Below are positions 1 to 10,790 of a stretch of DNA of 64,000 nt, piece by piece. The stretch covers positions 20,704,865 through 20,768,864 of the forward strand of contig CM025853.1 of the NCBI GenBank assembly GCA_003952965.2, read 5' to 3'. This DNA is from Morella rubra (Eukaryota > Streptophyta > Magnoliopsida > Fagales > Myricaceae). The notes under the pieces are model-generated. The model saw only the letters and a list, made by a program, of their open reading frames with translations. It was not told the origin of the DNA and did not search any database. A program made the position numbers and the translations under genes. How positions within the stretch are numbered: position 1 is the stretch's first letter; each line of letters begins with the position of its first letter.

Positions 1-372
1 CGCTCAGGGCGATTTTGACGTACAACCAGTTTTTTTTTTTCTTCCTAAGAGAAATTTCTATCAGAATAATTGCAGCTTCATAAGGGCAGCCACTCTTTTA
101 TTAGAAATTTTCTTTCTTTTTTTTTAATGTGATTCTAGAATTTCTCTTTCTTAGTTTTTATTGTTGATGTTCTTTTTGTTTATGTTCTTGTTTTTTGTTT
201 GTTGTTGTAGGTCTTGGTCTGTACGCTTTTCTTTTTCTTAATTTTTATAATCAATATGAGGTTGATTCACAAAAATAAAAGAGAAAATTTCTTGGTTTGA
301 ATTGAGAATACTTTTTTTTATGTTTCTGGGGTTGGGTAAAACTTAACCTAGAGTGGTTGCCGTTTTGCCTTT

Positions 373-417
<45 letters not shown>

Positions 418-999
418 GGTGTGGTTAATAACTTGAAAACCCATCGGGGCACCGCTAAAGATTTTGTTAAATAAAGAAAACTCCAATCGATATTGACCGA
501 GAACATTCACCCGTAGATTATTTTTCTATGGTACTTGTCAAAGATAAATTAATAAAAGCACATTTATGCAAACGCGCCCTAGATAACATAAACCTATTAC
601 TTTTTGTTCCAGCAACATATATAAAGTAAACAAATAAATGATTTTCTTTGATAAGAGCTACAAACAGAACAAAGGGTAATTGATCTTGATTTTGATGGTA
701 AGTTCACTAAACAGTGGACCATATTTATCTGACGTGTTGCCTTGAGACAGGACATCCATCTGGAGTCCCATTACCCTTAAATGATCGAACCCTATGTAGC
801 ATAAAGCATCCAATAATCTCGTGTTGGCTTGTCGTTTTTGGTGGATAAGTGTTTTTGTCACCTTTTTTTCTTTTCTTTTAGGGATATACAAAATGCACAA
901 TAAGCAAGTTGGGCTCCAAAACATATATAAGTACGGGTGGGGGCCGAAAACTTTTTGGAAAGCAGGACAGAGGCTAGGGGGCCCTCCAGGCCGTGGGGG
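1..999. other. No gene recognised; AT-rich flank
   Basis: I see no coding region that resembles a known family here. The stretch contains an uninterrupted A run at about 389-416 and several T runs. A short plus-strand ORF at 821-1054 runs into low-complexity sequence and has no family signature. The left part of the hAT remnant annotated from about 1000 may reach into this stretch, but I could not find its outer end. Confidence 0.5.
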
Positions 1000-1107
1000 G
1001 GGGGGGCGTAGGCCGTGCAGCCGTGCTGCCCGTGCACAGAGAGAGAGAGACTGAGAGAGTGAGAGAGAGAGAGAGAAAAGAGAGAGAGAGCCTGAGAGAG
1101 AGAGTCT

Positions 1108-1163
<56 letters not shown>

Positions 1164-1413
1164 AGCGCCAGCAGCGGGGCCCGTGGACTTGGTGGTGCGG
1201 GCTGAAGCCATGTGGGCTGGTGCCGGTGTTCCGGTGGGAAAACGGGGCAGAGGTGGCCGTTGGGTGGGCCGGTTGGTGGTGCCGGTGGTGGCTGTGGGTA
1301 GTGGCAGATGGATGATGGTGGTTTGGTGCGGCGGGCAGTGGCTGCGAGAAAGAGAGAGAGAGAGGAGAGGAGAGGAGAGAGAGGGGGGGGAAGAAGAGCG
1401 TATTCACTCTGGT

Positions 1414-1454
<41 letters not shown>

Positions 1455-1739
1455 GTTTTTACGTTTTAAATTTTTTTTTTTTTTTTTGTAATGCGAGGTG
1501 AACGGCGTCGTTTCACCCTCTGCATATTAAAAAAGAAAGGGCCTGGGCCTAACGGGCCCAGGCCCTGCGCAGGGAAAAAAATGCATGCTGGACTGGGCCT
1601 ATGGGGATCGGGCTCCCATAAGCCCAGTCCAGCATATGAATAAAAAAAAAAAAAAAAAAAATTTACGTTTAAAATTTTTTTTTTAGCCGGTCCAATGGGG
1701 GGCGGCCGCCCAGGGCCGCCCCCCCCTACATCCGCCACT
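1000..1739 (-). mobile_element. hAT terminal fragment (related to the element at 32923-36829)
   Basis: The last 250 bases (about 1490-1739) are closely similar to 36612-36829, the coding-strand 5' end of the complete hAT element in this window. They share the sequence around the GGTCCAATGGGGGGCGGCC motif and end in the same terminal repeat (CAGTGGCGGATG on the minus strand). A GA-rich tract and a GTGG-rich segment lie upstream in both copies. The other end with CAGTGGCGGATCCAGG was not found, so this is a truncated copy or its partner lies outside the window. The terminus coincides with the breakpoint of the tandem duplication that follows. Two strong hairpins lie inside (1539-1565 and 1586-1634). 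Confidence 0.7.
1039..1160. repeat. (GA)n microsatellite
   Basis: Nearly pure GA dinucleotide repeat with a few interruptions. A second GA/GGA tract is at about 1348-1392. ORFs here are serine/leucine low-complexity artefacts of the repeat. The equivalent position of the complete hAT element (36180-36340) also carries GA tracts. Confidence 0.95.
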
Positions 1740-2121
1740 GCCTCCACCCCATAACTCGGCGATTGATTTTTATTTTTTTGCTTCTTGTTTAACGGTTTGT
1801 TTACTTCTTTCTTTTTTTTTTTTAAAATGTTTAATAATTTGATTATTTAGTTTTCATTGTTTACATTTTGCTCCTCTGACATGAGCTATACCGTTTTTCA
1901 TGTCCATCAGTCATTTGCTCAATTTCAAGATGATTGACAGCTAAAGGGTTGGTGTCTGCCTGCTTAATATTCTTATTTTCTTATCTTCGTTTTTTGAGGT
2001 AAACATTGCTTATGTTTTCTTCGATGATTGTTTTTTAGCATTTAATGTTTCATTCTAAAAGTGGTATAGCTCGTGGTAAGCACTTTTACGTTTTTTTTTT
2101 TATAAAACTTTGCTTAGCGCA

Positions 2122-3365
2122 TATCATGCTTCGTCTTTATACGTATATTTTAAGTTCACTTATAAAGATGATATGTATAGAAGTGAGGATTACTGCACAA
2201 ACCGATCTTATGAAATATCACCTATTTAGTTTTGAAAAAATTTAGTGAAATCTTTAAGTTAAAAATAGTATTGTAATTAGAAACTCGTTAAGAAAGGAAA
2301 ATCAGATTTTTGAAAAATTAATGTATAAAGTGACAGTGATAAATGTATTAATATAATTCTTCAAAATTTGAAACTCTTGAGAATAAAGAAAGAAAACATA
2401 ATAACACAAAAATAAAATAAATAAGATAAGAGGGAAATTTTGAAGAAATAAAAACATTTACTGATCATGGTTTTTCTCTTTTAAAAAAAAGATATCCTTC
2501 GGAGGATTACAAAGAAAGAGAAATAGATACAAAAGTGACAGTTTTCTAAAGCTTTACGTACAAATACAACCATGTTTTTTTTTTTTTTAAAACGTCATTT
2601 GCAACAAAAGCTGACAAAACTCAAAACGAGATTGCATCTAAGGTCCACTAATCCTCCACATCAGTGTCGGAGGTCAAGTCTACGATCTCAGTCTTGGGGA
2701 AGACACAACTACCCTCCACCGACTCTACCGGTGGAGAAGGAACTATACCAAGGAGGATTGAGTCTACATCAATCAGCCCGGAGTCCAAGTCTACGATCTC
2801 GGTCTCGGGGAAGACACGACTACCCTCTGCCAGCAGAGCCAGTGGAGAAGGAACTATACCAAGGAGGGCTGGATCTACATTAATTAGGTCGAAGTCTAGG
2901 TCTACAATCTCGGTCTCGGGGAAGATAAGACTATCCTCCGCCGACGGAGCTGATGGAGAAGGAACTATACCAAAGAGGGCTGGGTACATCAAACAACCCA
3001 AGTCCTCAAGTTGGTAATGAGGTTAGTGGTGGTCCTTTAAGATACCAGCGGGGCTCATGCTCCACTTGTATCTCGAAGGTGTCTGTAACCAACATTCGAA
3101 TCTTCAACACTAGCATATAAGGGTCGAGGTCCATTATCTGCTCACTCTCAAATATCTTCATCTGCAGGTATCACACACCATATACAAAATGCAAGACAGA
3201 GAATAGGTAAAAGGGGAAGGGACATGACATATGAAATAAATAAGTAGGAACAATCATAGCAACAAGTATACAATAAATAAGCCGATAATAATAGACAGAA
3301 TATCAATGTATGATCAATGCAGTGCAGAAATGATACATTTATTTTCCGATCAATTTTCTTTTTTA
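2122..3365 (-). mobile_element. Long-LTR fragment, tandem copy 1
   Basis: Similar to the 3' part (in minus orientation) of the complete solo LTR at 15158-18713 and to 8120-9150. It shares the terminal CGGGACGTGACA-like end (here heavily mutated), the acidic ORF region and the block around 'caatgtatgatcaatgca'. Differences from the 8120 copy in the terminal 130 bp are largely C to T and G to A transitions, as expected from deamination of methylated cytosines. The fragment stops abruptly at about 3365, where the promoter block begins. Confidence 0.7.
2648..3165 (-). pseudogene. LTR-embedded acidic repeat ORF, frameshifted copy
   Basis: Minus-strand ORF inside the LTR fragment, a near-identical but broken copy of 5224-5742. 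Reading starts near 3165. A 2-base loss near 2988 (compare 'gggtacatc' with 'gggtctacatc' at 5560) shifts the frame, leaving an open part of 117 codons (2648-3001). The open part consists of three tandem units of about 35-39 residues containing VFPETEIVDLD and GIVPSP, ending in EIVDLTSDTDVED. No enzymatic motif is visible and function is unknown. I read it as a retrotransposon-borne accessory ORF, not a host gene. Confidence 0.5.
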
Positions 3366-4270
3366 CTTCCAATCGAAAAGATAAGTACCTAATCTCTCTT
3401 ACTTTTATTTCCTTAAGAGATGATAACGGAGGTTTCTTTTGAGAAACGGAACTGGGTTGCAAGGAGCTACAGTGGCAATGGCATAAACTTGGTCAATTAA
3501 GGGATTGTTCGAATTGGGCCAAGTTTGGGTTGGGCCATAAACAAACACACTAATTGTAAGGACCAGGGCCCTATACGAATGATTGCACGTCACAAAAGTT
3601 TCAACTCAGAATGGAACCAATTCTTTGGAAGGTCCATTAATAAATAAATAATTAAGGCCACGGAGGTGAAAATTCTTTTGATAAAAATGGAAAGGTAAAG
3701 ATAGGGGCAAAGAAAAAAAAAAAGATCATCAAATGCCAGTTCCATCATCTTCTTCTTTGAATAACAAGTTCCGGTGATCTTGTTAGGTTCAATAAGCAAT
3801 TCCAGTTCCAGAGGAACAACAAACACTAAATGCAAAAGAACAATGTTCATCAAAGGACATATGCAATTTACACACTTGTACTCTTTAGCAGAAAACATGG
3901 TGGAAATAAGCACATAAAGGATGGACTGAACTGGTACAGCTCATGGCAGAACAATCATCGAAGGCACATGAGCAATGTTTACTTCCAGAATACAAATAAA
4001 AAGAAAAGAAGACGATTAAGCAGTACAAATCAACGCTTTTAGCTGTTAATCATCACGAAGTTTTTAGCACATGAATTGGAAAATGTAAAAACGAAAACTA
4101 AAGCAAAAGAGATTTTTAGGGGCCAGGGCCAACCTTGTGGGAAGGAGATCGCCGGAGTTGCTGCCGGTTGTATTCTCGCTTTCTTGTGTGCCTGAGTGCT
4201 TAATTGAACTACTGTCTTCAATCTCTCCTATCGGAAATTAGGACCGTGAGGCCTGCTTTTATACTCTTTC
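3366..4270 (-). other. Promoter/first-exon block, copy 1
   Basis: A block found complete or partial at six places in the window (here, 5981-6890, 10700-10790, 19545-20150, 26510-27560, 29215-29480), always in minus orientation. Read on the minus strand it has a TATA box at 4257-4263, a leader of about 130 bases, and a possible splice donor (CACAAG/GTTGG) near 4130. A 60-codon ORF (4039-4221) crosses the donor and has no known domain. No downstream coding exon was found in any copy. It may be the 5' part of an unidentified gene or of a non-autonomous element. Confidence 0.45.
4257..4263 (-). promoter_or_regulatory. Putative TATA box of promoter block copy 1
   Basis: TATAAAA on the minus strand inside GTATAAAAGCAGGCCT. 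The same context recurs at 6872-6878 and 10720-10726, which argues that it is a conserved element and not a chance AT run. Confidence 0.5.
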
Positions 4271-5223
4271 AATTTTAGCAGTCCAATGGGGGGCCGCCCC
4301 CCTGCATCCGCCCTGCCTCCACCCCATAACTCGGCGATTGATTTTTATTTTTTTGCTTCTTGTTTAACGGTTTGTTTACTTCTTTCTTTTCTTTTTTAAA
4401 ATGTTTAATAATGATTATTTAGTTTTCATTGTTTACATTTTGCTCCTCTGACATGAGCTATACCGTTTTTCATGTCCATCAGTCATTTGCTCAATTTCAA
4501 GATGATTGACAGCTAAAGGGTTGGTGTCTGCCTGCTTAATATTCTTATTTTCTTATCTTCGTTTTTTGAGGTAAACATTGCTTATGTTTTCTTCGATGAT
4601 TGTTTTTTTAGCATTTAATGTTTCATTCTAAAAGTGGTATAGCTCGTGGTAAGCACTTTTACGTTTTTTTTTTTATAAAACTTTGCTTAGCGCATATCAT
4701 GCTTCGTCTTTATACGTATATTTTAAGTTCACTTATAAAGATGATATGTATAGAAGTGAGGATTACTGCACAAACCGATCTTATGAAATATCACCTATTT
4801 AGTTTTGAAAAAATTTAGTGAAATCTTTAAGTTAAAAATAGTATTGTAATTAGAAACTCGTTAAGAAAGGAAAATCAGATTTTTGAAAAATTAATGTATA
4901 AAGTGACAGTGATAAATGTATTAATATAATTCTTCAAAATTTGAAACTCTTGAGAATAAAAGAAAAGAAAACATAATAACACAAAAATAAAATAAATAAG
5001 ATAAGAGGAAATTTTGAAGAAATAAATATACAATTACTGATCATGGTTTTTCTCTTTCTAAAAAAAGATATCCTTCGCGAGGATTACAAAGAAAGAGAAA
5101 TAGATACAAAAGTGACAGTTTTCTAAAGCTTTACGTACAAATACAACCATGTTTTTTTTTTTTTAAAACGTCATTTGCAACAAAAGCTGACAAAACTCAA
5201 AACGAGATTGCATCTAAGGTCCA

Positions 5224-5742
5224 CTAATCCTCCACATCAGTGTCGGAGGTCAAGTCTACGATCTCAGTCTTGGGGAAGACACAACTACCCTCCACCGACT
5301 CTACCGGTGGAGAAGGAACTATACCAAGGAGGATTGAGTCTACATCAATCAGCCCGGAGTCCAAGTCTACGATCTCGGTCTCGGGGAAGACACGACTACC
5401 CTCTGCCAGCAGAGCCAGTGGAGAAGGAACTATACCAAGGAGGGCTGGATCTACATTAATTAGGTCGAAGTCTAGGTCTACAATCTCGGTCTCGGGGAAG
5501 ATAAGACTATCCTCCGCCGACGGAGCTGATGGAGAAGGAACTATACCAAAGAGGGCTGGGTCTACATCAAACAACCCGAAGTCCTCAAGTTGGGGTAATG
5601 AGGTTAGTGGTGGTCCTTTAAGATACCAGCGGGGCTCATGCTCCACTTGTATCTCGAAGGTGTCTGTAACCAACATTCGAATCTTCAACACTAGCATATA
5701 AGGGTCGAGGTCCATTATCTGCTCACTCTCAAATATCTTCAT
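5224..5742 (-). CDS. LTR-embedded acidic repeat ORF (172 aa, open)
   Basis: Open minus-strand frame of 172 codons beginning MKIFESEQIMDLDPYMLVLK. Residues 1-55 form a non-repetitive head (KIRMLVTDTFEIQVEHEP). Residues ~58-172 are three to four tandem units, each with VDPALLGIVPSP and FPETEIVDLD, and the C-terminus is EIVDLTSDTDVED. The head and C-terminus recur, degraded, in the two other LTR relatives (about 8640-8935 and 15626-15935), so the ORF is a family trait. The IVDLT-acidic signature resembles a SUMO-interacting motif; this is inference from the pattern. No catalytic domain or nucleic-acid-binding motif is visible. It could be a regulatory accessory protein or non-translated repeat sequence that happens to stay open. 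Confidence 0.45.
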   Translation of the reverse strand: MKIFESEQIMDLDPYMLVLKIRMLVTDTFEIQVEHEPRWYLKGPPLTSLPQLEDFGLFDVDPALFGIVPSPSAPSAEDSLIFPETEIVDLDFDLINVDPALLGIVPSPLALLAEGSRVFPETEIVDLDSGLIDVDSILLGIVPSPPVESVEGSCVFPKTEIVDLTSDTDVED

Positions 5743-5797
5743 CTGCAGTATCTAGTATCTACACTGCCATATACAAAATGCAAGACAGAAAAATGAG

Positions 5798-5814
5798 TGA
5801 GTCCTACTGACTCA
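5798..5814. promoter_or_regulatory. Conserved TGAGTC-N5-GACTCA dyad in LTR (copy 2)
   Basis: TGAGTCCTACTGACTCA is a dyad with GCN4/bZIP-like half sites (the right half sits in CTGACTCAG). It is identical at 8983-8999 and has one spacer change at 15985-16001, whereas the surrounding LTR sequence has diverged much more. It is deleted in tandem unit 1. Confidence 0.45.
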
Positions 5815-5980
5815 GTAAAAGGGGAAAGGGACATGACATATGAAACAAACAAGCAGGAACAATTTTAGCACAAGTATACAATAAATAAGCATCTATAATA
5901 ATAGACAGAATATCAATGTACAATCAATGCAGTGCAGAAATGATACATTTATTTTCCGATCAATTTTCTTTTTTACTTCC

Positions 5981-6890
5981 AATCGAAAAGATAAGTACCT
6001 AATCTCTCTTACTTTTATTTCCTTAAGAGATGATAACGGAGGTTTCTTTTGAGAAACGGAACTGGGTTGCAAGGGAGCTACAGTGGCAATGGCATAAACT
6101 TGGTCAATTAAGGGATTGTTCGAATTGGGCCAAGTTTGGGTTGGGCCATAAACAAACACACTAATTGTAAGGACCAGGGCCCTATACGAATGATTGCACG
6201 TCACAAAAGTTTCAACTCAGAATGGAACCAATTCTTTGGAAGGTCCATTAATAAATAAATGAATTAAGGCCACGGAGGTGAAAATTCTTTTGATAAAAAT
6301 GGAAAGTGTAAAGATAGGGGAAAAAAAAAAAAGATCATCAAATGCCAGTTCCATCATCTTCTTTCTTTTGAATAAGCAAGTTCCGGTGATCTTGTTAGGT
6401 TCAATAAGCAAGTTCCAGTTCCAGAGGAACAACAAACACTAAATGCTAAAAGAACAATGTTCATCAAAGGGACATATGCAATTTACACACTTGTACTCTT
6501 TAGCAGTAAAACATGGTGGAAATTAAGCACATAAAGGATGGACTTGAACTGGTACAGCTCATGGCAGAACAATCATCGAAGGCACATGAGCAATGTTTAC
6601 TTCCAGAATACAAATAAAAAGAAAAGAAGACGATTAAGCAGTACAAATCAACGCTTTTAGCTGTTAATCATCACGAAGTTTTTAGCACATGAATTGGAAA
6701 ATGTAAAAACGAAAACTAAAGCAAAAGAGATATATAGGGGCCACCAACCTTGTGGGAAGGAGATCGCCGGAGTTGCTGCCGGTTGTATTCTCGCTTTCTT
6801 GTGTGCCTGAGTGCTTAATTGAACTACTGTCTTCAATCTCTCCTATCGGAAATTAGGACCGTGAGGCCTGCTTTTATACTCTTTCTGATG
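5981..6890 (-). other. Promoter/first-exon block, copy 2
   Basis: Near-identical to 3366-4270, with a minus-strand TATA box at 6872-6878. Unlike unit 1 it is followed (upstream in transcription sense) by further promoter-proximal sequence (GGGGGTTATTATGTCATTTT) that is shared with 10735-10790. This shows unit 1 lost its distal promoter at the duplication junction. Confidence 0.45.
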
Positions 6891-8119
6891 TTTTAAAATG
6901 ACATAATAACCCCCCATTGAGACGGACGAATTATTCGGCTTCCCCCGAATGTTTGTTTTGTTCGCAGTGCAATGTAGAGCATATACATAATACATTTGTC
7001 TTCACTCACGAGTCACATGGGACTCAAAGGAGGAGGCAGTCGTTGATTTTTCTACGAAACATATAATCAAAAGCCAGAGCTTACAAGTTAGAAGCTTTCA
7101 CATTCGAATGAGACGGCGTATTAAACGGCTTACCGAATGTTCGATTCATCCACCGATCCACGTACGCACCTTCGCGTAGGACTCAGTTGTCAAAAAGATA
7201 GGACCCACCAGATATTCCTACTATATCATTTTGAAGCTTGACTTCCCTAAGATGTTTCCTCCCAATGGTGTGACGAAGCCCAGCTGAGCTCTTATTATTC
7301 GGCAACGTATTATTCGCGTGTTTTTCTTTATCACTCAGCCTGTGCTTGGCAAAAATTTCTTGTTGTAAGAAAGTATAAAGATAGATAATAGGATAGAGTT
7401 TTTTAATTTAAAAATAATTGGAATGTTCGAAAAATGTATAAGAATTTAGAAAAAATAGTATTATAAATACTTGAACAATTGCTTGTAAAATGATGTAAAA
7501 AAATTTTGTTGGGATTTGACAAATTAACAATGAGTTATGGAAGCACTTTTTACCGACTTTTTAAATTTATTTCTCTTCTTTCTTGAAGAAAAAAAAAGGG
7601 ATTAGATTTTGAGAATATCTACATGATTTTGAATGTAATTATGGAGAAACATCATAATAAGCCTGTAAAAATTAAATTGGACTCTATAATTTCAAATTTG
7701 TTTACACGAATAGTTAGCTTACAATGGTGTCAGTGATGTTAGTTAGAAAGTTTATTGACTTTATGATGTGTAGGTTCTTGCAGCTATCCAATTTTTGTTT
7801 TTGGGTGTGCAATTCCTCTTGTGATTTTTAGGTGTATTCTTGGACTTAAAATCCCAGCTGAACTTGTGATTAGTAGAGTCAAGGGCAAATTTTTTACGTC
7901 GAACAAAATCTATTTACTAACTCTTAGAAAAAATATTTTCATTTTAAAATCACTTACACCGTAAATATTTTTACATTTCTTCGTAAAACTTTCACTTGTT
8001 GAAGAAAATGTATTCTGGCAAATGAAATCTATTTACGATTCCTGAAAAAGTATTTTCTTTTGAAAACCACTTACATGATAAGCACTTTTACGTTTCTTTA
8101 TAAAACTTTGCTTACTGCA
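6891..8119. other. Intergenic; promoter-distal sequence and a short tandem repeat
   Basis: No coding region recognised. The first ~100 bp match 10735-10790, and 7194-7290 is related to about 27470-27540, both continuing the promoter block. Near 7885-8110 two ~110-bp direct repeats occur, each with 'aaatctattta', 'tattttc' and 'cacttaca...acgtttctt'. The second leads into the LTR end at 8120. Confidence 0.45.
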
Positions 8120-8639
8120 TGTTACGTCCCGTGCCTATACGTAACCCTTAGGCTCACCTATAGAGATGGTATGTATACAGGCAGGGATTACGGCACGAAC
8201 CGGTCCTATGAAATACCAATTGTTTGGCTTTGAAAAAGCTTAGTGGAAACGTTTTGTTAAAAATAGTATTGTAATTAGAAACTCGTTAAGAAAGGAAAAT
8301 CAGGTTTTCTGAAAATTAATGGTAAAGTGACAGTTGATAAATGCAGTAATATAATTCTTCGAAGTTTGAAACTCTTGGGAATAAAAGAAAAGAAAAACAT
8401 GAGAATTCAAAAAGAAAAGAATTAAGATAAGAGGAAATTTTGAAGAATAAATACATGACTTCATTACTGATCACGGTTTTTCTCTTTTTACAAAAGACAT
8501 CCTTCAAGAGGATTACAAAAGAAAGAAAAATAGATACAAAAGTGGAAGCTTTCTAAAGCTTTCCGTACTAATACAACCGTGATTAAAACGTCATATACAA
8601 AAGCTGACGAAACTCTAAAAGAAACTGCATCTAAAGTCT

Positions 8640-8935
8640 ACTAATCCTTGCATCAGTGTCAGAAGTCAGGTCTACTATCTCTGTCTGGGGGAGACACGAC
8701 TACCCTTTGCGCAGTGGAGAAGGAACTATACAAAGGAAGGTTGAGTCTACATCAATCAGCCCGAAATCCTCAAGTTGGGATAATAGGAGTAGTGGTGGTC
8801 CTTTAAGATACTAGTGGGGCTCATGCTCCACTAGTATCTCGAACGTGTCCGTAACCCACGTTCAAATCTTCATCACTAGGATATAAGGGTTCGAGGTCCA
8901 ATGTCTGCTCGCTCTTAAATAACTTCATCTGCAAG
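8640..8935 (-). pseudogene. Degenerate LTR acidic ORF (copy 3)
   Basis: Minus-strand remnant starting MKLFKSERT and ending EIVDLTSDTDA, with only one repeat unit, frameshifts and stops. It aligns with both ends of the 172-codon ORF at 5224-5742, which shows the tandem units in that copy arose later by internal expansion. Confidence 0.4.
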
Positions 8936-8982
8936 GTCTGGTATCCACAGTGCCACATACAAGATGCAAGACAGAAAAAGGG

Positions 8983-8999
8983 TGAGTCCTACTGACTCA
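8983..8999. promoter_or_regulatory. Conserved TGAGTC-N5-GACTCA dyad in LTR (copy 3)
   Basis: Same 17 bases as 5798-5814, followed by the same AGTAAAG-like tail. It lies just beyond the ORF start on the LTR's minus strand. Confidence 0.45.
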
Positions 9000-10699
9000 G
9001 TAAAGGGGGAAAGGGACATGACATATGAAACAGATGAGTAGGAACAATCATAGCAACAGTATACAATAAATAAGCATCGATAATAATAGACAGAATATCA
9101 ATGTATGATCAATGCAATGCAAAAATGATGCATTGTTTCCCGATCAATTTTCTTTCTTTCTTTTTCCGTCCTAGAGGTGTCCCTATTGCGCTCTGTTTAA
9201 CCCCCAGAGTCAAGGTTGTGCGTCCCTCCTCTCCTCTGGGACTGTCCCGTGCATCACACACACCAGGACCCAGTTAGGCAAGCTTTGTACCATTGCCTAG
9301 GGAAACCAACCACTATTCCTTTAGTGGTGGCCTGCACACTCCTGATGTGAACGGTACCGTCACCCAATCTTAGGACCACCTCTAGGTATAGGTTCTTTCC
9401 GGTCATAACAGTGTTTCCATACCCATGAGATGATTATGCAATATGACATATCATAAGCATACGAGATTCACAACTTACGTAATCTGAATATAAACTGCAC
9501 ATATGCACTTTCTAATTTTACAACAAAGATATGGCACAAAATGTATTTGAACTTTAAAATAGGTAAAATATTAGTACGTACTAATTACGTACTATTAATG
9601 TTCTAATTAATAGGACTTAGGACTAAAGCTAATATTCGATTGTCTTTCCTTTGATTATTTCTAACAATTAACACGTACTAAATTACTTAATTGTTGATGT
9701 TTATTAAATAGCCTTTTCTCCTTTTTAATAATTAGTTGTATTGTTTAACTAATTACAACCAATTATCTAATTAAGTTCTATTTTAATTTTTTCCTAGTTA
9801 ACCAAAAGTGGCCGGGCCTATTGGGCCCCATGATGGAGTGCCCCAATCTGAACAGATTTAGCCTCCTAGTTTAAAAATCTCACTTTTTATTTCATTATAT
9901 TTATTTTTGTTTAATGGGCTGATTTTGACCCTAAATGAGGCCTCGAATTTAAATGGACATGGGCCCAAATTTTTACCCTAAGATCTCTAAAAAGAGTTTA
10001 ACACTGCCATGAGCCCAGATTTTATGTTTGGACATTTTTACCCCTGATTTTTACAGAAATCCCAAAACTGCCCCTGATGGCCTTTTTGGTCATTTCAACC
10101 CTTTTTACACATCTTTTCTTCTTGAAATTTTTAGGGTTTATTATAGTACATCACAGTGACCTACTCGAATTTTTTGCAGGGCCTAAATCAATATACTTTT
10201 CACAAAAAAGTGCACTACACAATCGGGTACCACAAGAATGATGTGAAATATGGCATGCATGGCATTTTTTTCTCCTTCAACAGCACAAATACGTGATGTC
10301 CAGCACACATATGCTCTTTATTTCAGCAAAATCCGTTTGCTCATAGATTAGTACCGAAACATAACGTCATTTGAGAGGATAACATAAAAAAAAATGTCAA
10401 AATGGCAAGCAAATGCAAGGGATGAACATGCATGCGTTCTCTTCTCTCCCTGTGGCCAAGCCGTGACCCTGTTGCTCTCTTATCAACCATTTCAATTACT
10501 GACATAGGCTCATAAGCATTCAGATCACCATTTGCACATTTCAAAATCACATGCCAAGACATACACGCATGACATAGGTGCATTTAGTCATGAACAAGCA
10601 AAAAGTCTCATCATCTCCTACATGCAACTACAAAGATGAGTCTTTCATCAAAAAGAAATAAAAGATTCATCAGAACCAATCGAGAGAGTAGTATCGATT

Positions 10700-10790
10700 T
10701 GGACATTGATCAGGCCTGCTTTTATACACTTTCTGTGAAGGATAAAATGACATAATAACCCCCATTGAGACGCCCGTATGTTTGTTTTGT
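10700..10790 (-). other. Promoter block fragment, copy 3
   Basis: Only the TATA region (10720-10726) and ~65 bp of upstream promoter are left, matching 6865-6960. The first-exon part is replaced by LTR sequence. The minus-strand ORF at 10341-10583 just downstream has no family signature. Confidence 0.4.

Larger units (their letters stand above)
1683..4270. repeat. Tandem duplication unit 1 (about 2.6 kb)
   Basis: Direct repeat of 4271-6886 with very high identity and an offset growing from 2573 to about 2615 through small indels. The unit runs from the last ~60 bp of a hAT terminus, through a degraded long-LTR fragment (2122-3365), to a minus-strand promoter/first-exon block (3366-4270). Both units start with a version of the hAT tip, so the hAT end was already in place when the duplication arose, or it defined the breakpoint. 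Confidence 0.93.
4695..5980 (-). mobile_element. Long-LTR fragment, tandem copy 2
   Basis: Same LTR fragment as 2122-3365 and better preserved. It keeps the full 172-codon minus-strand ORF and the conserved TGAGTC-N5-GACTCA dyad. Its left end shows the same transition-mutated terminus as unit 1, so those mutations predate the tandem duplication. Confidence 0.7.
4271..6886. repeat. Tandem duplication unit 2
   Basis: Second copy of the 2.6-kb unit, direct orientation. The junction at about 4271-4312 joins the end of unit 1's promoter block to a shortened hAT tip (GTCCAATGGGGGGCCGCC), followed by the same 'cctccaccccataactcgg' sequence seen at 1740. Unit 2 is slightly longer because it keeps 30-40 bp lost from unit 1, including a palindromic motif at 5798-5814. 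Confidence 0.93.
8120..10690 (-). mobile_element. Long-LTR relative, copy 3 (truncated)
   Basis: Starts with TGTTACGTCCCG, the mirror of the solo LTR terminus at 15158. It follows the same order of landmarks: acidic ORF remnant (8640-8935), TGAGTC dyad (8983-8999), 'cccccagagtca...gtgcgtccctcct' (about 9200), 'aacggtaccgtcac' (about 9350), and a C/T-rich 'ggcccaaat' region. The TGTGATATCCC end is missing, and sequence changes to the promoter block near 10700. It is a diverged relative of the solo LTR, better preserved at its terminus than the tandem copies. Confidence 0.65.

Noticed and set aside
658..1407. Long minus-strand ORF rich in Ser/Leu
   Set aside because: It is produced by translating the GA microsatellite; no domain and no start context.
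2045..2245. 66-codon ORF duplicated identically at 4618-4818
   Set aside because: Identity reflects the recent tandem duplication, not selection; the sequence covers a decayed LTR end and has no counterpart frame in copy 8120.
2664..3017. Plus-strand ORFs opposite the LTR acidic ORF (also 5240-5701)
   Set aside because: They are the complement of the tandem units. Only the minus-strand frame keeps its ends in the diverged copies at 8640 and 15626.
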